Source: Arthrobacter sp. B0490
GTDB taxonomy: Bacteria; Actinomycetota; Actinomycetes; Actinomycetales; Micrococcaceae
DNA: 64,000 bases
Reading direction: 5' to 3'
Assembly: GCF_002929355.1 (NCBI RefSeq)
Contig: NZ_PJIR01000011.1
Span: 21,606-85,605, forward strand
A model generated the notes under the pieces. It saw only the letters and a list, made by a program, of their open reading frames with translations. It was not told the DNA's origin and did no database searches. Both the position numbers and the translations under genes were made by a program. Shown in pieces: positions 7,955 through 17,630 of the stretch (positions are counted from its first letter, which is position 1; each line of letters opens with the position of its first letter).

Positions 7955-8716
7955 ATGGCCGAAACCGAAGAAACCGAGAACCTCTGGTGGGCCACACCCC
8001 GCTTCCTCATGTCAGCGGTCGCCGTCCTGCTACTCATCATCGTCGGGATCATCCTCTTCGTCTGGGTCGGCAACGACGACGAATCCGACGCCGCACCACC
8101 AGCACAGACACAAGCGGCCACACCCACGCCGTCCGCGACGGTGGCTTCATCGGATGAATCCGTGTGCGGCCTGGACGCCACCGGCGGAACCACCCTCACC
8201 GCTGCACCTGAGGACGTTGAGTGGGAGTTCATCGGTGGAATTGCAGCACCCAAGTCAGCCGAACACGGCCCCGGCGTCGTGGACGAGCAGACGGGTGTCC
8301 GCTCGTGCTACTCCCACACACCTGAAGGGGCACTTCTCGCTGTTGCAGGGCAAGCTGCGAGCAGCGGTGATCCCGAGTTGTATCTCGAGACCGTCCGAAC
8401 GCTTTCGGTTGACGGCCGGGGGAAAGACGTGACCATCGAACGCGCACAGCGTTCGATTAGCGAGGGCGGGACGAACCCTCCCATTGAAATCGCGGGTTTC
8501 CGACTTCTCTCCTACACCGGAGATGAAGCAACGGTGGAAATTGTCGCTTCCGCAGATAGTGGCGCAGAGCTCGTGTACTTCACCAGCTCTGCTGTCATGC
8601 AGTGGATCGACGGAGATTGGTACACCAAGTACAAAGACGATGGTTCTAGCGGCCCCGTTGACGGACAGGTCTCAGATCTTTCTGGCTATGTGCTGTGGGG
8701 GCCTTCTGTTGGCTGA
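7955..8716 (+). CDS. VirB8/TcpC-like bitopic membrane protein
   Basis: A 253-aa protein with a short cytoplasmic N-terminus, one membrane segment (about residues 18-43), a Pro/Thr/Ala-rich linker and an external domain with two Cys (VCGLDATG and VRSCYSHT). The late part (VEIVASADSGAELVYFTSSAVMQWIDGDWYTKY) has the strand-rich ending with DGDW that marks NTF2-like external domains of VirB8/TcpC proteins. In Gram-positive conjugation these form the outer-face scaffold of the channel. It has a GGAG ribosome site before ATG 7955 and lies between the pilin-like and VirB6-like genes. Assignment is by architecture and context. Confidence 0.6.
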   Translation: MAETEETENLWWATPRFLMSAVAVLLLIIVGIILFVWVGNDDESDAAPPAQTQAATPTPSATVASSDESVCGLDATGGTTLTAAPEDVEWEFIGGIAAPKSAEHGPGVVDEQTGVRSCYSHTPEGALLAVAGQAASSGDPELYLETVRTLSVDGRGKDVTIERAQRSISEGGTNPPIEIAGFRLLSYTGDEATVEIVASADSGAELVYFTSSAVMQWIDGDWYTKYKDDGSSGPVDGQVSDLSGYVLWGPSVG

Positions 8717-10583
8717 GGTTGCTGAGCAGGAGTGCGGACCGCTGGAGTTCGGTTGCAAAGCAGGTAATGCTGTTGGCGATGCAATCTCCGGTGCAGCGGG
8801 TGATGCGATCGAAGCGATAGCTGATGCCGTACAGGCGGCGCTTGTTGCGACAATCGCGCAGCTCGGCACCCTATGGACGACGATCGATGCGGGTGACCTG
8901 ACAACCGGTCAGACTGGTTCCGCGGATGCTCCAGCTGGAGGTTCGTTCAACGATCAGGTAGCCACAATCCTCGGTTATGCGACCTGGATCGGACTGGGCA
9001 TCAGCACGATCGCCATCATCCTTCTTGGGATCACTCTCGTGACAAATGCTCGACGTGGTGATGGCGCGGGCCTGGTCAACACGGCGACGATCGTGTTCGG
9101 AGGGGCGGCCCTTGTTGGTGGGGCCACCTCGCTTGTCGGCTACATCGTTCCTCGACGGGCGGCGTCCTCGGCCCCGGCCGTGGGCTTCGTGCAGGATCAG
9201 ACCTTCTATCTGACCCTCGCACTGGCGGCTATCAGCATGATCGTCGCCGGAGTCCGCATGGTGTGGTCCCAGCGCGCCGAACCAGCGCAGGACCTTCTCA
9301 AGGGACTGCTGACGCTGGCCATCGTGACCGCCTCCGGTATTGCCCTCCTCAACGTGCTCCTCGGAGCTACCGACGCTCTCGCCGAGCAAATTATCCAAGC
9401 AGGCGTCGGAGACGACTTCCAATCAGACGTCCAGATGCTCCTGGGCATGGAGGACACCGGCACGTCCAGCGCAACCTTCCTCATGGGCAACCAGATGCTC
9501 ATCATCGTCGGCGGGCTGCTCGCCGTGATGGTGAACATCGTGCAGATCATGCTCATGGTCCTGCGCACGGCGATGCTGTTCCTCATCGCAGGTGTCCTGC
9601 CCCTGTCGGCGGCGTTCATGAACACCGAGACGGGCAAGAGCTGGTTCAGCAAGATCATCGCGTGGACCCTGGCCTTCGCCTTCTACAAGCCGGCCGCCGC
9701 ACTGATCTACGCGACCGGTATCCAGATGACGACCTCGGGGCTGTTCTCCGGTCAGGCGCTCCTGCAGTTCTCCGCTGGCCTCATGCTGATCCTCGCGTCC
9801 GTCGTCGCTTTGCCGGTCCTCATCGGGTTCCTCAGCCCGGCGCTGGGCGCCATGGCGTCCTCCGGCGGCGGCGGTGGGGCTGCGATGGGCTTCGCCGCGC
9901 TGGGTGCTGCAATTCCGCAGGGTGCGTCCCGCACTCCGCGTGGAGGACAAGGTTTCGGTAGCCAGGCACCACCGCAGGGACCTCCGGCGAAGTCGGGGAT
10001 GTCGGCGTCGACTCCCGCTGGCGGGGGAGCCGGTAGCGGCGATGGTGCTGCTCCGAAGGGCGCAGACGTAACCGGCGGTGGCTCGAAAGCAGTGCCGACC
10101 GGATCAGCAACGAGCACTACGGCTGGGGCTGGTAGTACTGCAGGGGCAGGGGTAGGGGCAGGGGCAGGCGCTGGTGCGGCTGCTGCCGCGCCTCCCGTAG
10201 CTGCGGCGATGGTCGCCGGGCAGGCGATCAAGAAGGGCGGCGAGGCCGTCCAGGGTGCTGTTCAGGAAGGTGCTCAAACCGGTTCGGGCAGTGGACAGGG
10301 CGGTTCGAACAGCCTCCCGAAGGCTCCCCCACCGTCAGCTGCAGAGTCGGGGGCTAAGCCTTCGGCTCAGGGGGCTATTCCGCCCCAAACAGCTGGAGGG
10401 CCGGCGGGTGCGAAAGCGGCTGGGCCCAAGGGCGCATCCGGTGCCTCGGGTCCGGCAGGCGCGGCGCTCAGGCAGGGAGCTGCGCAGATTCAGAAGCAGG
10501 CGCAGCAGTTGAAGAACGAAGTCGCTAAGACCACCGGCAACACTGGGAACGAGGACCGCACTGATGGCGCAAACCGACGCTAA
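8688..10583 (+). CDS. VirB6/TrbL-like polytopic T4SS channel protein
   Basis: About 631 aa from ATG 8688. After an N-terminal stretch with Cys residues and Ala-rich helices come around seven to eight hydrophobic segments (for example ILGYATWIGLGISTIAIILL, VNIVQIMLMVLRTAMLFLIAG, LMLILASVVALPVLIGFLSP), then a 220-residue Gly/Ala/Pro/Ser-rich low-complexity tail. That is the layout of VirB6/TrbL channel subunits in actinobacterial T4SSs. The frame extends upstream to 8484, but that would overlap the VirB8-like gene by over 230 bases, so a start near 8688 (or a TTG at about 8710) is more likely. The 3' end overlaps the next gene by 20 bases. Confidence 0.75.
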   Translation: MCCGGLLLAEVAEQECGPLEFGCKAGNAVGDAISGAAGDAIEAIADAVQAALVATIAQLGTLWTTIDAGDLTTGQTGSADAPAGGSFNDQVATILGYATWIGLGISTIAIILLGITLVTNARRGDGAGLVNTATIVFGGAALVGGATSLVGYIVPRRAASSAPAVGFVQDQTFYLTLALAAISMIVAGVRMVWSQRAEPAQDLLKGLLTLAIVTASGIALLNVLLGATDALAEQIIQAGVGDDFQSDVQMLLGMEDTGTSSATFLMGNQMLIIVGGLLAVMVNIVQIMLMVLRTAMLFLIAGVLPLSAAFMNTETGKSWFSKIIAWTLAFAFYKPAAALIYATGIQMTTSGLFSGQALLQFSAGLMLILASVVALPVLIGFLSPALGAMASSGGGGGAAMGFAALGAAIPQGASRTPRGGQGFGSQAPPQGPPAKSGMSASTPAGGGAGSGDGAAPKGADVTGGGSKAVPTGSATSTTAGAGSTAGAGVGAGAGAGAAAAAPPVAAAMVAGQAIKKGGEAVQGAVQEGAQTGSGSGQGGSNSLPKAPPPSAAESGAKPSAQGAIPPQTAGGPAGAKAAGPKGASGASGPAGAALRQGAAQIQKQAQQLKNEVAKTTGNTGNEDRTDGANRR

Positions 10584-12081
10584 GACCCCCGACGTCCGAC
10601 CACGCATCTACGGCAACTACCGGTTGCCGACCAGCAAGGGTCTGGCCGGGCTGTCCACGGCCGGCACCATGATCCTGATCCTCGGCGTCGTCGTCGGCGT
10701 GATCCTGATGATGCTCGGCCAGTGGATGCTGGCCCTGATCTTCGAACTGCTGATCGGGCTGTTGATCCTGCTGTCGATGCAGAAGAACAAGCACGGCCGC
10801 ACGATGATCGAGCGCATCATGCGCCGCTTCGGGTGGATGAACGCCCGGTACGCCGGGGCGAACGTGTACCGGGCGGGACCGATCAGCCGTGTTCCGTCCG
10901 GGACCACGCAGCTGCCGGGTATTTCGGCCCGTTCGACCATCAGTGAGCATACCGACGGCTACGGCCGCCCGTTTGCCTTGCTTCACATCCCGGTGAAGAA
11001 CCACTACACCGTGGTGCTCGGTTCAGAGCCGGACGGAGGGGGCATGGTCGACCAGGAGCAGATCAATCGCTGGGTCGACCGGTGGTCGCACTGGCTGGGC
11101 ATGCTCACCGACGAGCCCGGCCTGATCGCAGCGTCCGCGACCATCGAGACCGCACCGGACTCCGGGTTCCGGCTCGCCCGCAAGGTCGAAAACCGGATGG
11201 ACCCGAACGCCCCCCAGTTTGCCCGCGACATCATGAACGAGACCGTGCGGGCCCTGCCCACTGGTGCGACGGTCACGCGTGCGTACATCGCGGTGACGTT
11301 CAAGGCCACGCTGCGCCCGGGCGGGAAGATCCGCAAAGCCGATGAGGTCGCCAACGACCTCGCGGCGCGTCTGCCGAACCTGACCCTGAGCCTGGGTGAC
11401 ACCGGGGCCGGCGTCTCGACCCCTTTGTCCGCGCAGGAGCTGTGCGAGGTGATTCGCGTGGCCTACGACCCGGCTGAGGCGATCCTGTTCGACCGCGCCC
11501 ACGCCGAAGGCAAAGCACCGATGCTCGACTGGAACGAGGTCGGCCCGCAGGCCGCGGATGCGTTCTGGGACACCTACCACCACAACAACGCCTGGTCGAA
11601 GACGTGGGCGATGTCAGTCCCTCCTCGCTCCACCATTCAGGCGAACGTGCTGCAGTCCCTCGTCGCGCCGACCCCTGAGGTCGTGCGTAAGCGCGTGACA
11701 ATGCTCTACCGTCCCATCGACCCGGCGCGAGCCGCGCAGCTGGTCGAGAACGACGTCAACACGGCGACGTTTAACGCCTCATCCCGGAACCGCGCGACAT
11801 CACGGGACAGCCGTGAGACGCGGGCCGCGAAAGCCACGGCCGAGGAGGAAGCCGATGGAGCAGGTCTGCTGAACTTCGCGATGATCGTCACCGCGACCGT
11901 CCGCCACAAAGAGGACCTGCCCGAAGCAGAGGCCGCCATCGAGAATCTCGGGGCGTCGGCTCGTATCCGCCTCGAGGAGGCTTACGGGGCGCAGGACTCG
12001 ACCTTCGCCGCCGGCCTGCCGCTGGGCATCGTCATTCCCGACCACCTGGCACTGCCCAAGACTGTAAGGGACGCACTCTGA
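10564..12081 (+). CDS. SCO6880-like T4SS membrane protein
   Basis: A 505-aa protein. Two adjacent membrane segments (about residues 29-75) near the N-terminus are VirB3-like; a long soluble domain follows, with QEQINRWVDRWSHWLGML and ALPTGATVTRAYIAVTFK blocks. Such proteins, called SCO6880 family after a Streptomyces member, replace the VirB3 plus the N-terminal part of VirB4 in many actinobacterial conjugation operons, directly before the VirB4-like ATPase gene, as here (TGATG overlap). It likely anchors that ATPase to the membrane. No nucleotide-binding motif is seen. Confidence 0.75.
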   Translation: MAQTDAKTPDVRPRIYGNYRLPTSKGLAGLSTAGTMILILGVVVGVILMMLGQWMLALIFELLIGLLILLSMQKNKHGRTMIERIMRRFGWMNARYAGANVYRAGPISRVPSGTTQLPGISARSTISEHTDGYGRPFALLHIPVKNHYTVVLGSEPDGGGMVDQEQINRWVDRWSHWLGMLTDEPGLIAASATIETAPDSGFRLARKVENRMDPNAPQFARDIMNETVRALPTGATVTRAYIAVTFKATLRPGGKIRKADEVANDLAARLPNLTLSLGDTGAGVSTPLSAQELCEVIRVAYDPAEAILFDRAHAEGKAPMLDWNEVGPQAADAFWDTYHHNNAWSKTWAMSVPPRSTIQANVLQSLVAPTPEVVRKRVTMLYRPIDPARAAQLVENDVNTATFNASSRNRATSRDSRETRAAKATAEEEADGAGLLNFAMIVTATVRHKEDLPEAEAAIENLGASARIRLEEAYGAQDSTFAAGLPLGIVIPDHLALPKTVRDAL

Positions 12082-13853
12082 TGGCCGCACTGAATCCCGC
12101 TGCAGGTTCCTTCACCTCGGGTCAGGTTGCTGATGGAACATGGGCTCGCGTTCTCGCGAAGCTGGGTGCGAAGGCTCCGTCGAAAGCGAAGGGCCGAGGC
12201 AAAAGCGGCACGAAGGCGAAGAAGGCTCGGACAGGGAGCACTGCGGTGAAGGCCGCGATGCGTCCGGGGCCCCGTGGGTTCAAGGGTCGTGGGATGGGTG
12301 AGGCGCAGCTGCTGCACCCGGTGAAGGAGATGCGCGGCACGAACTATCAGGTCTGCGGGTTGTATCCGTTCCCGATGGGCGGCGGCGCACCCCTGGAAGG
12401 TGTGCCGCTGGGCCGGAACCTGCTCTCGAACGAGCCGGTGTGCTGTGACCCGATTTCGTGGTTCCAGAATGTCCGCCTGATTTCGAACCCGTCCGCGTTC
12501 GTCATGGCGAACCCCGGTCTGGGGAAGTCCTCGCTGCTGCGCCGCATGGCGATCGGGCTGTGTGCGTTCGGGGTGAACCCGATGATCCTCGGGGACATCA
12601 AGGGCGAGCACATCGACATGATCGAAAAGCTCGGCGGCAAGGGCCTGCCCCTGGGTCGCGGTATCGGGCACATCAACCCTCTCGATGATGCCGGCGCCCT
12701 GGAGGCTGCGACCCGGCTCTCCCCGGTGAAGCGGGAGGAACTGCTCACCGAGCTTCACGCACGACGTCGTGGACTCATCGCCGCTCTGATCGCCATCCTG
12801 CGCAAGAAGCCCCTCGATGAGCGTGAGGAGTCGATCCTCGACCGGTGCCTGATGGTCCTCGAAGCGACACACAACCCCGCGGGCACTGTTCCCCTCATGG
12901 ACGACCTGCGGGCCGTCCTCAAAAGCCGTCCGGCGCAGGTGCGGGAGGTCGCTTTGGATCGTGGCAGTAACGAGCGGTACGACACGATCACCGAGGGCTT
13001 GGAGTCCTCGCTGAACTCCCTGTGCGGAGCCGGCGCGTTCGGGGACATGTTCTCCAAGCAGTCCACCCACAAGATCGACGCGACGACGCCGATGGCGTTC
13101 GACCTCTCCCGGATCTCGCAGGCCGAGAACGACCTGCGAGCGGCAACGCTCATGGCGTGCTGGTCAGCCGGATTCGGGACCGTCACGACGTCGAACATGC
13201 TCGCTGACGACGGTGTGATCGAGCGCCAAAGGTTCCTGGTGATCCTCGATGAGCTGTGGAACACCCTCGCGGCCGGTCCCGGCATCGTGGATCAGGTCAA
13301 CGCACTCACCCGTCTGAACCGTGAGTGGGGCGTCGGTCAGATCATGGCCTCCCACACACCGTCGGACCTCAAAGCGGTCAAGGACGAAGCAGACCGGCAC
13401 AAGGCCCAGGGCATCATGGACCGCTGCGGCATCAAGATCCTCGGCGGCCTCGCCCGCTCCGAAATGCCGCTGCTCACCCAGTCCGTGCCGTTGAGCAACC
13501 GGGAGCAGGAACAGCTCGCCGCATGGCAGGACCCGCCCGCCTGGAACCGGGCAGGCGACGACGCCATGCGCTACACCAACGACGACGTGTTCCGGCGGAC
13601 CGATCAGTCGTTCACCGATGATGAGCTGGCTGCGTGGCTCGAGGACGACGACAACGCCGCCTGGTACAACGACGACCGGTCCACCCAGCCCCCACCAGGG
13701 CAGGGCAAGTTCTTCATCAAGGTCGGCTCCCGGGCCGGCATCCCGTTCTCAATGGAGTTCACCCCCACCGAGCGCCGGTCGCGTGTCCACGACACCGAGA
13801 AGAAGTGGCACAAGGCCAAGCGAACCGCTGCAGAGGAGAGAGGCGAGCTGTGA
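12081..13853 (+). CDS. VirB4-like T4SS ATPase
   Basis: A 590-aa protein with Walker A ANPGLGKSSLLRR near residue 141, a following DIKGEHIDMIEKLGG segment, Walker B FLVILDELWN near residue 386 and a downstream MASHTPSDLKAV sensor-like motif. These mark the hexameric motor ATPase of type IV secretion, energising assembly of the channel and substrate transfer at the membrane. The first 80 residues are basic (KAKGRGKSGTKAKKART), possibly a membrane or DNA contact. The gene is translationally coupled at both ends: TGATG with the SCO6880-like gene and GTGA with the coupling protein gene. Confidence 0.9.
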   Translation: MAALNPAAGSFTSGQVADGTWARVLAKLGAKAPSKAKGRGKSGTKAKKARTGSTAVKAAMRPGPRGFKGRGMGEAQLLHPVKEMRGTNYQVCGLYPFPMGGGAPLEGVPLGRNLLSNEPVCCDPISWFQNVRLISNPSAFVMANPGLGKSSLLRRMAIGLCAFGVNPMILGDIKGEHIDMIEKLGGKGLPLGRGIGHINPLDDAGALEAATRLSPVKREELLTELHARRRGLIAALIAILRKKPLDEREESILDRCLMVLEATHNPAGTVPLMDDLRAVLKSRPAQVREVALDRGSNERYDTITEGLESSLNSLCGAGAFGDMFSKQSTHKIDATTPMAFDLSRISQAENDLRAATLMACWSAGFGTVTTSNMLADDGVIERQRFLVILDELWNTLAAGPGIVDQVNALTRLNREWGVGQIMASHTPSDLKAVKDEADRHKAQGIMDRCGIKILGGLARSEMPLLTQSVPLSNREQEQLAAWQDPPAWNRAGDDAMRYTNDDVFRRTDQSFTDDELAAWLEDDDNAAWYNDDRSTQPPPGQGKFFIKVGSRAGIPFSMEFTPTERRSRVHDTEKKWHKAKRTAAEERGEL

Positions 13854-15664
13854 GCTCACTGGACCGCAAGCACACAGCCGGACTCGGCGGTGAGGCCGCA
13901 CTCCTGGTCGTCCTCACCATCCTTCTCGTCGGCGTCCCCGGAGCCCTGTACGGGCTGAACACACTCGGGCACCAGCTCACACCCCGGCCCGAAGGAGTCC
14001 CGACCGGTTTCTGGCCGAGGTCCCTGGGCAACTTCACCGGCATCATGCCGTGGCGGTCCACCGAGATAACGCTGGCGATCATCGCCGGCGTGATCCTGCT
14101 GGCACTGTTCGTGCTGTACATCGTGATGAGCATCCGCAAGGGCCGGAAAATCGTCAAGCACGACCGAGCCGCAGTGAAGATGGCGTCCCTGAAAGACGTC
14201 GCACCCTTCACCGAGAAGCAGGTCAAAGCCAAAGCCGCCCGCTTCGGCCTAAGCGCCGAGCAGTCGCCGGGCGTGATGATCGGGCGCATGGTGCGCGGCG
14301 GGAACACTCTGTACGCGTCGTGGGAGGACACTCTCCTGCACATCTGGGGCACCCGCACAGGTAAGACCACGACGCAGGCCGCACCCTCGATCATCGAGGC
14401 GCCTGGTTCGGTAATCGCGACGTCGAACAAGCGCGACCTGTCGGATCTGACCCGCGACATCCGCGCCGAGAACGGCGACGTGTGGATCTTCGACCCGCAG
14501 GGCGTCGCAAACGAAAAGCCCACCTGGTGGTGGAACCCGCTCAGCTACGTCACCGACGCAGAAAGAGCCGCGGAGATGGCGAACAACTTCGCCTTGGGCT
14601 CGCGCTCCGTGGGAGCCAAGGCTGACGCCTACTTCGACACAGCCGGCAAGGACCTGCTGGCCGGGTACCTGCTCGCTGCAGCGGCCGGTGACCGGCCGAT
14701 CAGTCAGGTCCATAGCTGGCTCTCCCACCCCGAGGAACGAGAAGCCTCGACGGTGCTCCTCGAGGCCGGGTGGCTGAAGGAAGCTGATTCCATGGGCAGC
14801 ACGATGTCCCTGCCGGACAAGCAACGCGAAGGCGTCTACGGCACCGCACGGCAGATGGCCACGTGCCTGAAGAACGAGAAGATCGCTCCCTGGGTCAACC
14901 CCAGCGGCCCGGACGATCCGCGGCCGCAGTTCACGCCCGAGGACTTCATCAAGGGCAAGAACACGCTCTACGCGCTCTCCAAGGAAGGCGCCGGCACCGC
15001 AGGGCCTTTGGTGACGTCCCTGACCGTGGCCACGGCCACCGCAGCCGAAGAATACGCGGCAACCCAGCCAGGTGGCCGCCTGGCGGTCCCGATGGTCTGC
15101 GTCCTGGACGAGGCCGCCAACGTGTGCCGGTGGGGGAACCTCCCAAACCTCTACAGCCACTACGGCTCCCGAGGAATCGTGGTTTCTACATTCCTACAAT
15201 CCTGGTCTCAGGGCGTCGACGTGTGGGGCGAATCCGGGATGAAAAAGCTGTTCTCCACGGCCAACGTCTTCACCTACGGCGGCAACGTGAAGGAAGAAGG
15301 CTTCCTGAAGATGCTCTCCGACCTCGTGGGCCAGTACCGGTACACCTCGGTGTCCACCTCGAGACAGAAGGACAGCCGCTCCACGAGCCGCCAGGACTCC
15401 ACCGACGACATCCTCTCCGTCGCGGACCTCGCCGCGATGCCCAAGGGCCGGGCCATCATGCTCGGCTCCGGCTCCCGCGCCGTCCTGCTCCGCACCGTGC
15501 CGATCAGCGACCGACCCTACGCTGACAAGGCGGCAGCGTTCGAGGCCGTCCGGTCCGCGCCTCCCGCCGCAGTCAAACCGGTCCTCGAACCGACAGCCGA
15601 GGTGCAACACCCACCTGCTGTACCTGCCAGTGGGAACCGCTGGTCAGCCGTGGTGAAGGAGTAG
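13850..15664 (+). CDS. VirD4/TraG-like coupling protein
   Basis: A 604-aa protein with two N-terminal membrane segments (about residues 12-34 and 68-92), Walker A GTRTGKTTT near 165 and Walker B VCVLDEAAN near 417. It matches the T4SS coupling ATPases that bring the relaxase-DNA complex to the channel. The GTG at 13850-13852 is chosen because it overlaps the VirB4 stop (GTGA) and follows GGAGAGAGG. The longer frame back to 13634 is a shadow of the upstream gene. A decayed fragment of a close relative lies at 55578-55743. Confidence 0.9.
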   Translation: MSSLDRKHTAGLGGEAALLVVLTILLVGVPGALYGLNTLGHQLTPRPEGVPTGFWPRSLGNFTGIMPWRSTEITLAIIAGVILLALFVLYIVMSIRKGRKIVKHDRAAVKMASLKDVAPFTEKQVKAKAARFGLSAEQSPGVMIGRMVRGGNTLYASWEDTLLHIWGTRTGKTTTQAAPSIIEAPGSVIATSNKRDLSDLTRDIRAENGDVWIFDPQGVANEKPTWWWNPLSYVTDAERAAEMANNFALGSRSVGAKADAYFDTAGKDLLAGYLLAAAAGDRPISQVHSWLSHPEEREASTVLLEAGWLKEADSMGSTMSLPDKQREGVYGTARQMATCLKNEKIAPWVNPSGPDDPRPQFTPEDFIKGKNTLYALSKEGAGTAGPLVTSLTVATATAAEEYAATQPGGRLAVPMVCVLDEAANVCRWGNLPNLYSHYGSRGIVVSTFLQSWSQGVDVWGESGMKKLFSTANVFTYGGNVKEEGFLKMLSDLVGQYRYTSVSTSRQKDSRSTSRQDSTDDILSVADLAAMPKGRAIMLGSGSRAVLLRTVPISDRPYADKAAAFEAVRSAPPAAVKPVLEPTAEVQHPPAVPASGNRWSAVVKE

Positions 15665-15674
15665 GGGAGTGGAC

Positions 15675-16142
15675 ATGCAGTCGCCGTTCGAGCCCGAGAA
15701 GTTCGAGCCAGACGACGAGTTCGACCGGCTCGTCTACAGGACGGACGAGGATGCGGCGTCAGAAGACGCTGACACCTCAGAGGATGGGCCCAAGCTGTAC
15801 TTCCCGAACCTCGAGGTGTTCGTCACCGACTTCCTGGTCAACCACTACGCCCGTCCGTTGGACCCGATGGGTCATGACAAGGAGTTCACCTGGTGTAGCA
15901 GCTGGTGGGCTCACACGGAGGCCGTAAGCCGCCTTAGCGCTCTCTGGAGGGCCTGGGAGACGCTGCGGCTGGATGGGGGCACCGGCATGGCTGATTGGTG
16001 GCGGAACTACGCGGATCCGACAATGCACACGCTCTTCTACAGCAAGGGCCCCTTCAAGGGGTGCACGGCCACGAAGCACGCGCCGGCCAGCAAGCCCTTG
16101 CCTGTTGTGGCTGCGCCAAAGGACTTGTTCTGCCAGCCGTAG
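15675..16142 (+). CDS. DUF4913 family protein
   Basis: A 155-aa soluble protein. After an acidic lead, the segment YFPNLEVFVTDFL, then TWCSSWWAHTEAVSRLSALW and GMADWWRNYADPTM, is characteristic of DUF4913: Trp-rich, about 110 residues, almost always encoded next to coupling protein genes in actinobacterial mobile elements. Biochemical function is unknown to me. ATG 15675 has GGGGAG five bases upstream; a GTG at 15669 in the same frame is an alternative. Last gene of the T4SS operon, ten bases after the coupling protein gene. Confidence 0.8.
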   Translation: MQSPFEPEKFEPDDEFDRLVYRTDEDAASEDADTSEDGPKLYFPNLEVFVTDFLVNHYARPLDPMGHDKEFTWCSSWWAHTEAVSRLSALWRAWETLRLDGGTGMADWWRNYADPTMHTLFYSKGPFKGCTATKHAPASKPLPVVAAPKDLFCQP

Positions 16143-16209
16143 TGGTTAGCCCAGTCAACGTTCGATGATGGGGTATCCGTCGAGAGCTCGAAGGTCTATC
16201 CTTCCGGGC

Positions 16210-16959
16210 ATGAAGACCCCCACAGAACGCTTCATAAGCGGCATGAACGATGCCTACGGAATGCGCCCTACCGTGCCTTTCGGCACTCCGATTGCCCTCG
16301 GCCACGTCGTCATTGTCGACCAGTCGACGGGGCGCCTCTCTCACGTCGGAACACTAGCCGACATCCTCGGGATCGACGATCTACCGGAGCTCCCTCCGGC
16401 TCCCGGTCAAGTGAATCAGGAGCTGCGAATCGGTGAGAGTATGTCGGTCGGAGTTCTCGCTGAAGGGGAGGCTTCCACGCTTTTTCCGAACCTTCCATCC
16501 GCTGGTGCGAGGATCGAAGTTCGTTTCGGTTCCGACAACTCCGTTTATGCACTCGTCAGTCAGCCTGAGATTAGGAAGTTGGGACAGACGCATCGTCTGT
16601 ATGCGCCAATACTCGAAGCCCACGCAGCTAAACACCACGCAGCTAAAACTTGGGATCAAGACTGGGCGCTCATCACCGAGATTGGGACACCATCCAACGT
16701 GCATGCGATCCTCTCGCATTCCGCGGGAACTAGTTTCTTGCTTCAGGGCCGGGCCGACGTGGATCTTGCGACTGCCGCGACTGCCGACTTTGCCGGTTCG
16801 TTCTCGCTTCAGTCGTCGACGAACGCGGTAGTCGAATACCGTTCGCATGAGACGCCCGTACTTTACAATGCAATTCGCGTGAAGACCCCCTTTTGGGATG
16901 TTGCCGAAGTTCAGCCGCTGTCAACCGATGATATCCCCGAGTACTTTGAGGTTCTCTAA
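16210..16959 (+). CDS. Unknown 249-aa protein coupled to protease gene, possible pore-forming effector
   Basis: I do not recognise this protein with certainty. It is 249 aa, lacks Cys, has no obvious signal peptide, and is rich in predicted strands. The early block IALGHVVIVDQSTGRLSHVGTL followed by ADIL, and the late block RSHETPVLYNAIRVKTPFW, recall the general layout of bacterial gasdermins, which are about this size and are activated by proteases encoded next door. The next gene is a subtilisin-like protease with a TAATG overlap. Against it, the N-terminal Cys that is palmitoylated in studied bacterial gasdermins is absent. The start is uncertain: ATG 16165 in the same frame is possible, and neither has a clear ribosome site. 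GC content is lower than in the T4SS genes, suggesting separate origin. Confidence 0.45.
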   Translation: MKTPTERFISGMNDAYGMRPTVPFGTPIALGHVVIVDQSTGRLSHVGTLADILGIDDLPELPPAPGQVNQELRIGESMSVGVLAEGEASTLFPNLPSAGARIEVRFGSDNSVYALVSQPEIRKLGQTHRLYAPILEAHAAKHHAAKTWDQDWALITEIGTPSNVHAILSHSAGTSFLLQGRADVDLATAATADFAGSFSLQSSTNAVVEYRSHETPVLYNAIRVKTPFWDVAEVQPLSTDDIPEYFEVL

Positions 16960-17630
16960 TGACTATGGACGTGCAGCTGTTCGGTCACGAAAACATAGAT
17001 CTTCACGACGTATTTAGGCCGCCTGACATGTACATCCACTTGAAGCCCGATACCCCTATTGGAGGTTTAACAGGAGCTGGGATGATCGCTGCGGTAATCG
17101 ACACCGGAATACTGCCGGAACATCCCGACATAGCTCCAAGGTTGATCGATTTTCTTGACGTCACTGGCAGGGGCGCCATGGACGAGGCCGGTCATGGCAC
17201 TTTAGTAACGCTCCTCCTTCTGAAGACTGCACCGGATACTCAGATTCTCAGTGTTAAGGCGAAACAGGGACGCGACGGCGCGGGCGGAGCAGCGGAGCTA
17301 ATCAAGGCATTTCAACTTGTTGCGGAGCGCCAAGATGTGGCTCTCGTAAACGTTTCGCTCGGACGCTTCACCCCGGGCTGCGATGGGGATTGTGATATCT
17401 GCGTTGCAGGGACCAGACTAGTGGAGTCTGGAAAGATTGTTCTTGCCGCTGCGGGAAATCTTCCAAATAGCACGTCGTGTCCTGCTAAGGCCGCGGCTGT
17501 AATTGCTGTTGCCGCCATCGACCCAGCAACAAACGAACTTACCGACTATTCAGGGAATTCAAAGGATGGGATATCCATGTTTGAGGCTCGGGCGATAGCT
17601 ACTTGGATTTCGGCGTCTACATCTCCTTGA
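16959..17630 (+). pseudogene. Subtilisin-like (S8) serine protease, truncated before the catalytic serine
   Basis: A 223-aa reading frame. The subtilase triad starts well: Asp in AVIDTG (D48), His in GHGTLV (H79), and the oxyanion Asn in LAAAGN (N167). The usual C-terminal GTS-x-A serine motif should follow 40-70 residues later but the frame stops after DGISMFEARAIATW and a short unrelated end. Other frames downstream show no GTSMA motif either, so the gene looks 3'-truncated and probably inactive as a protease. No signal peptide is present, so an intracellular role was likely. It is co-translated with the preceding unknown gene. A junction with iteron-like DNA lies only about 45 bases past the stop. 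Confidence 0.7.

Noticed and set aside
10026..10240. Gly/Ala repeat as a possible independent element
   Set aside because: It is the low-complexity tail of the VirB6-like protein, in frame.
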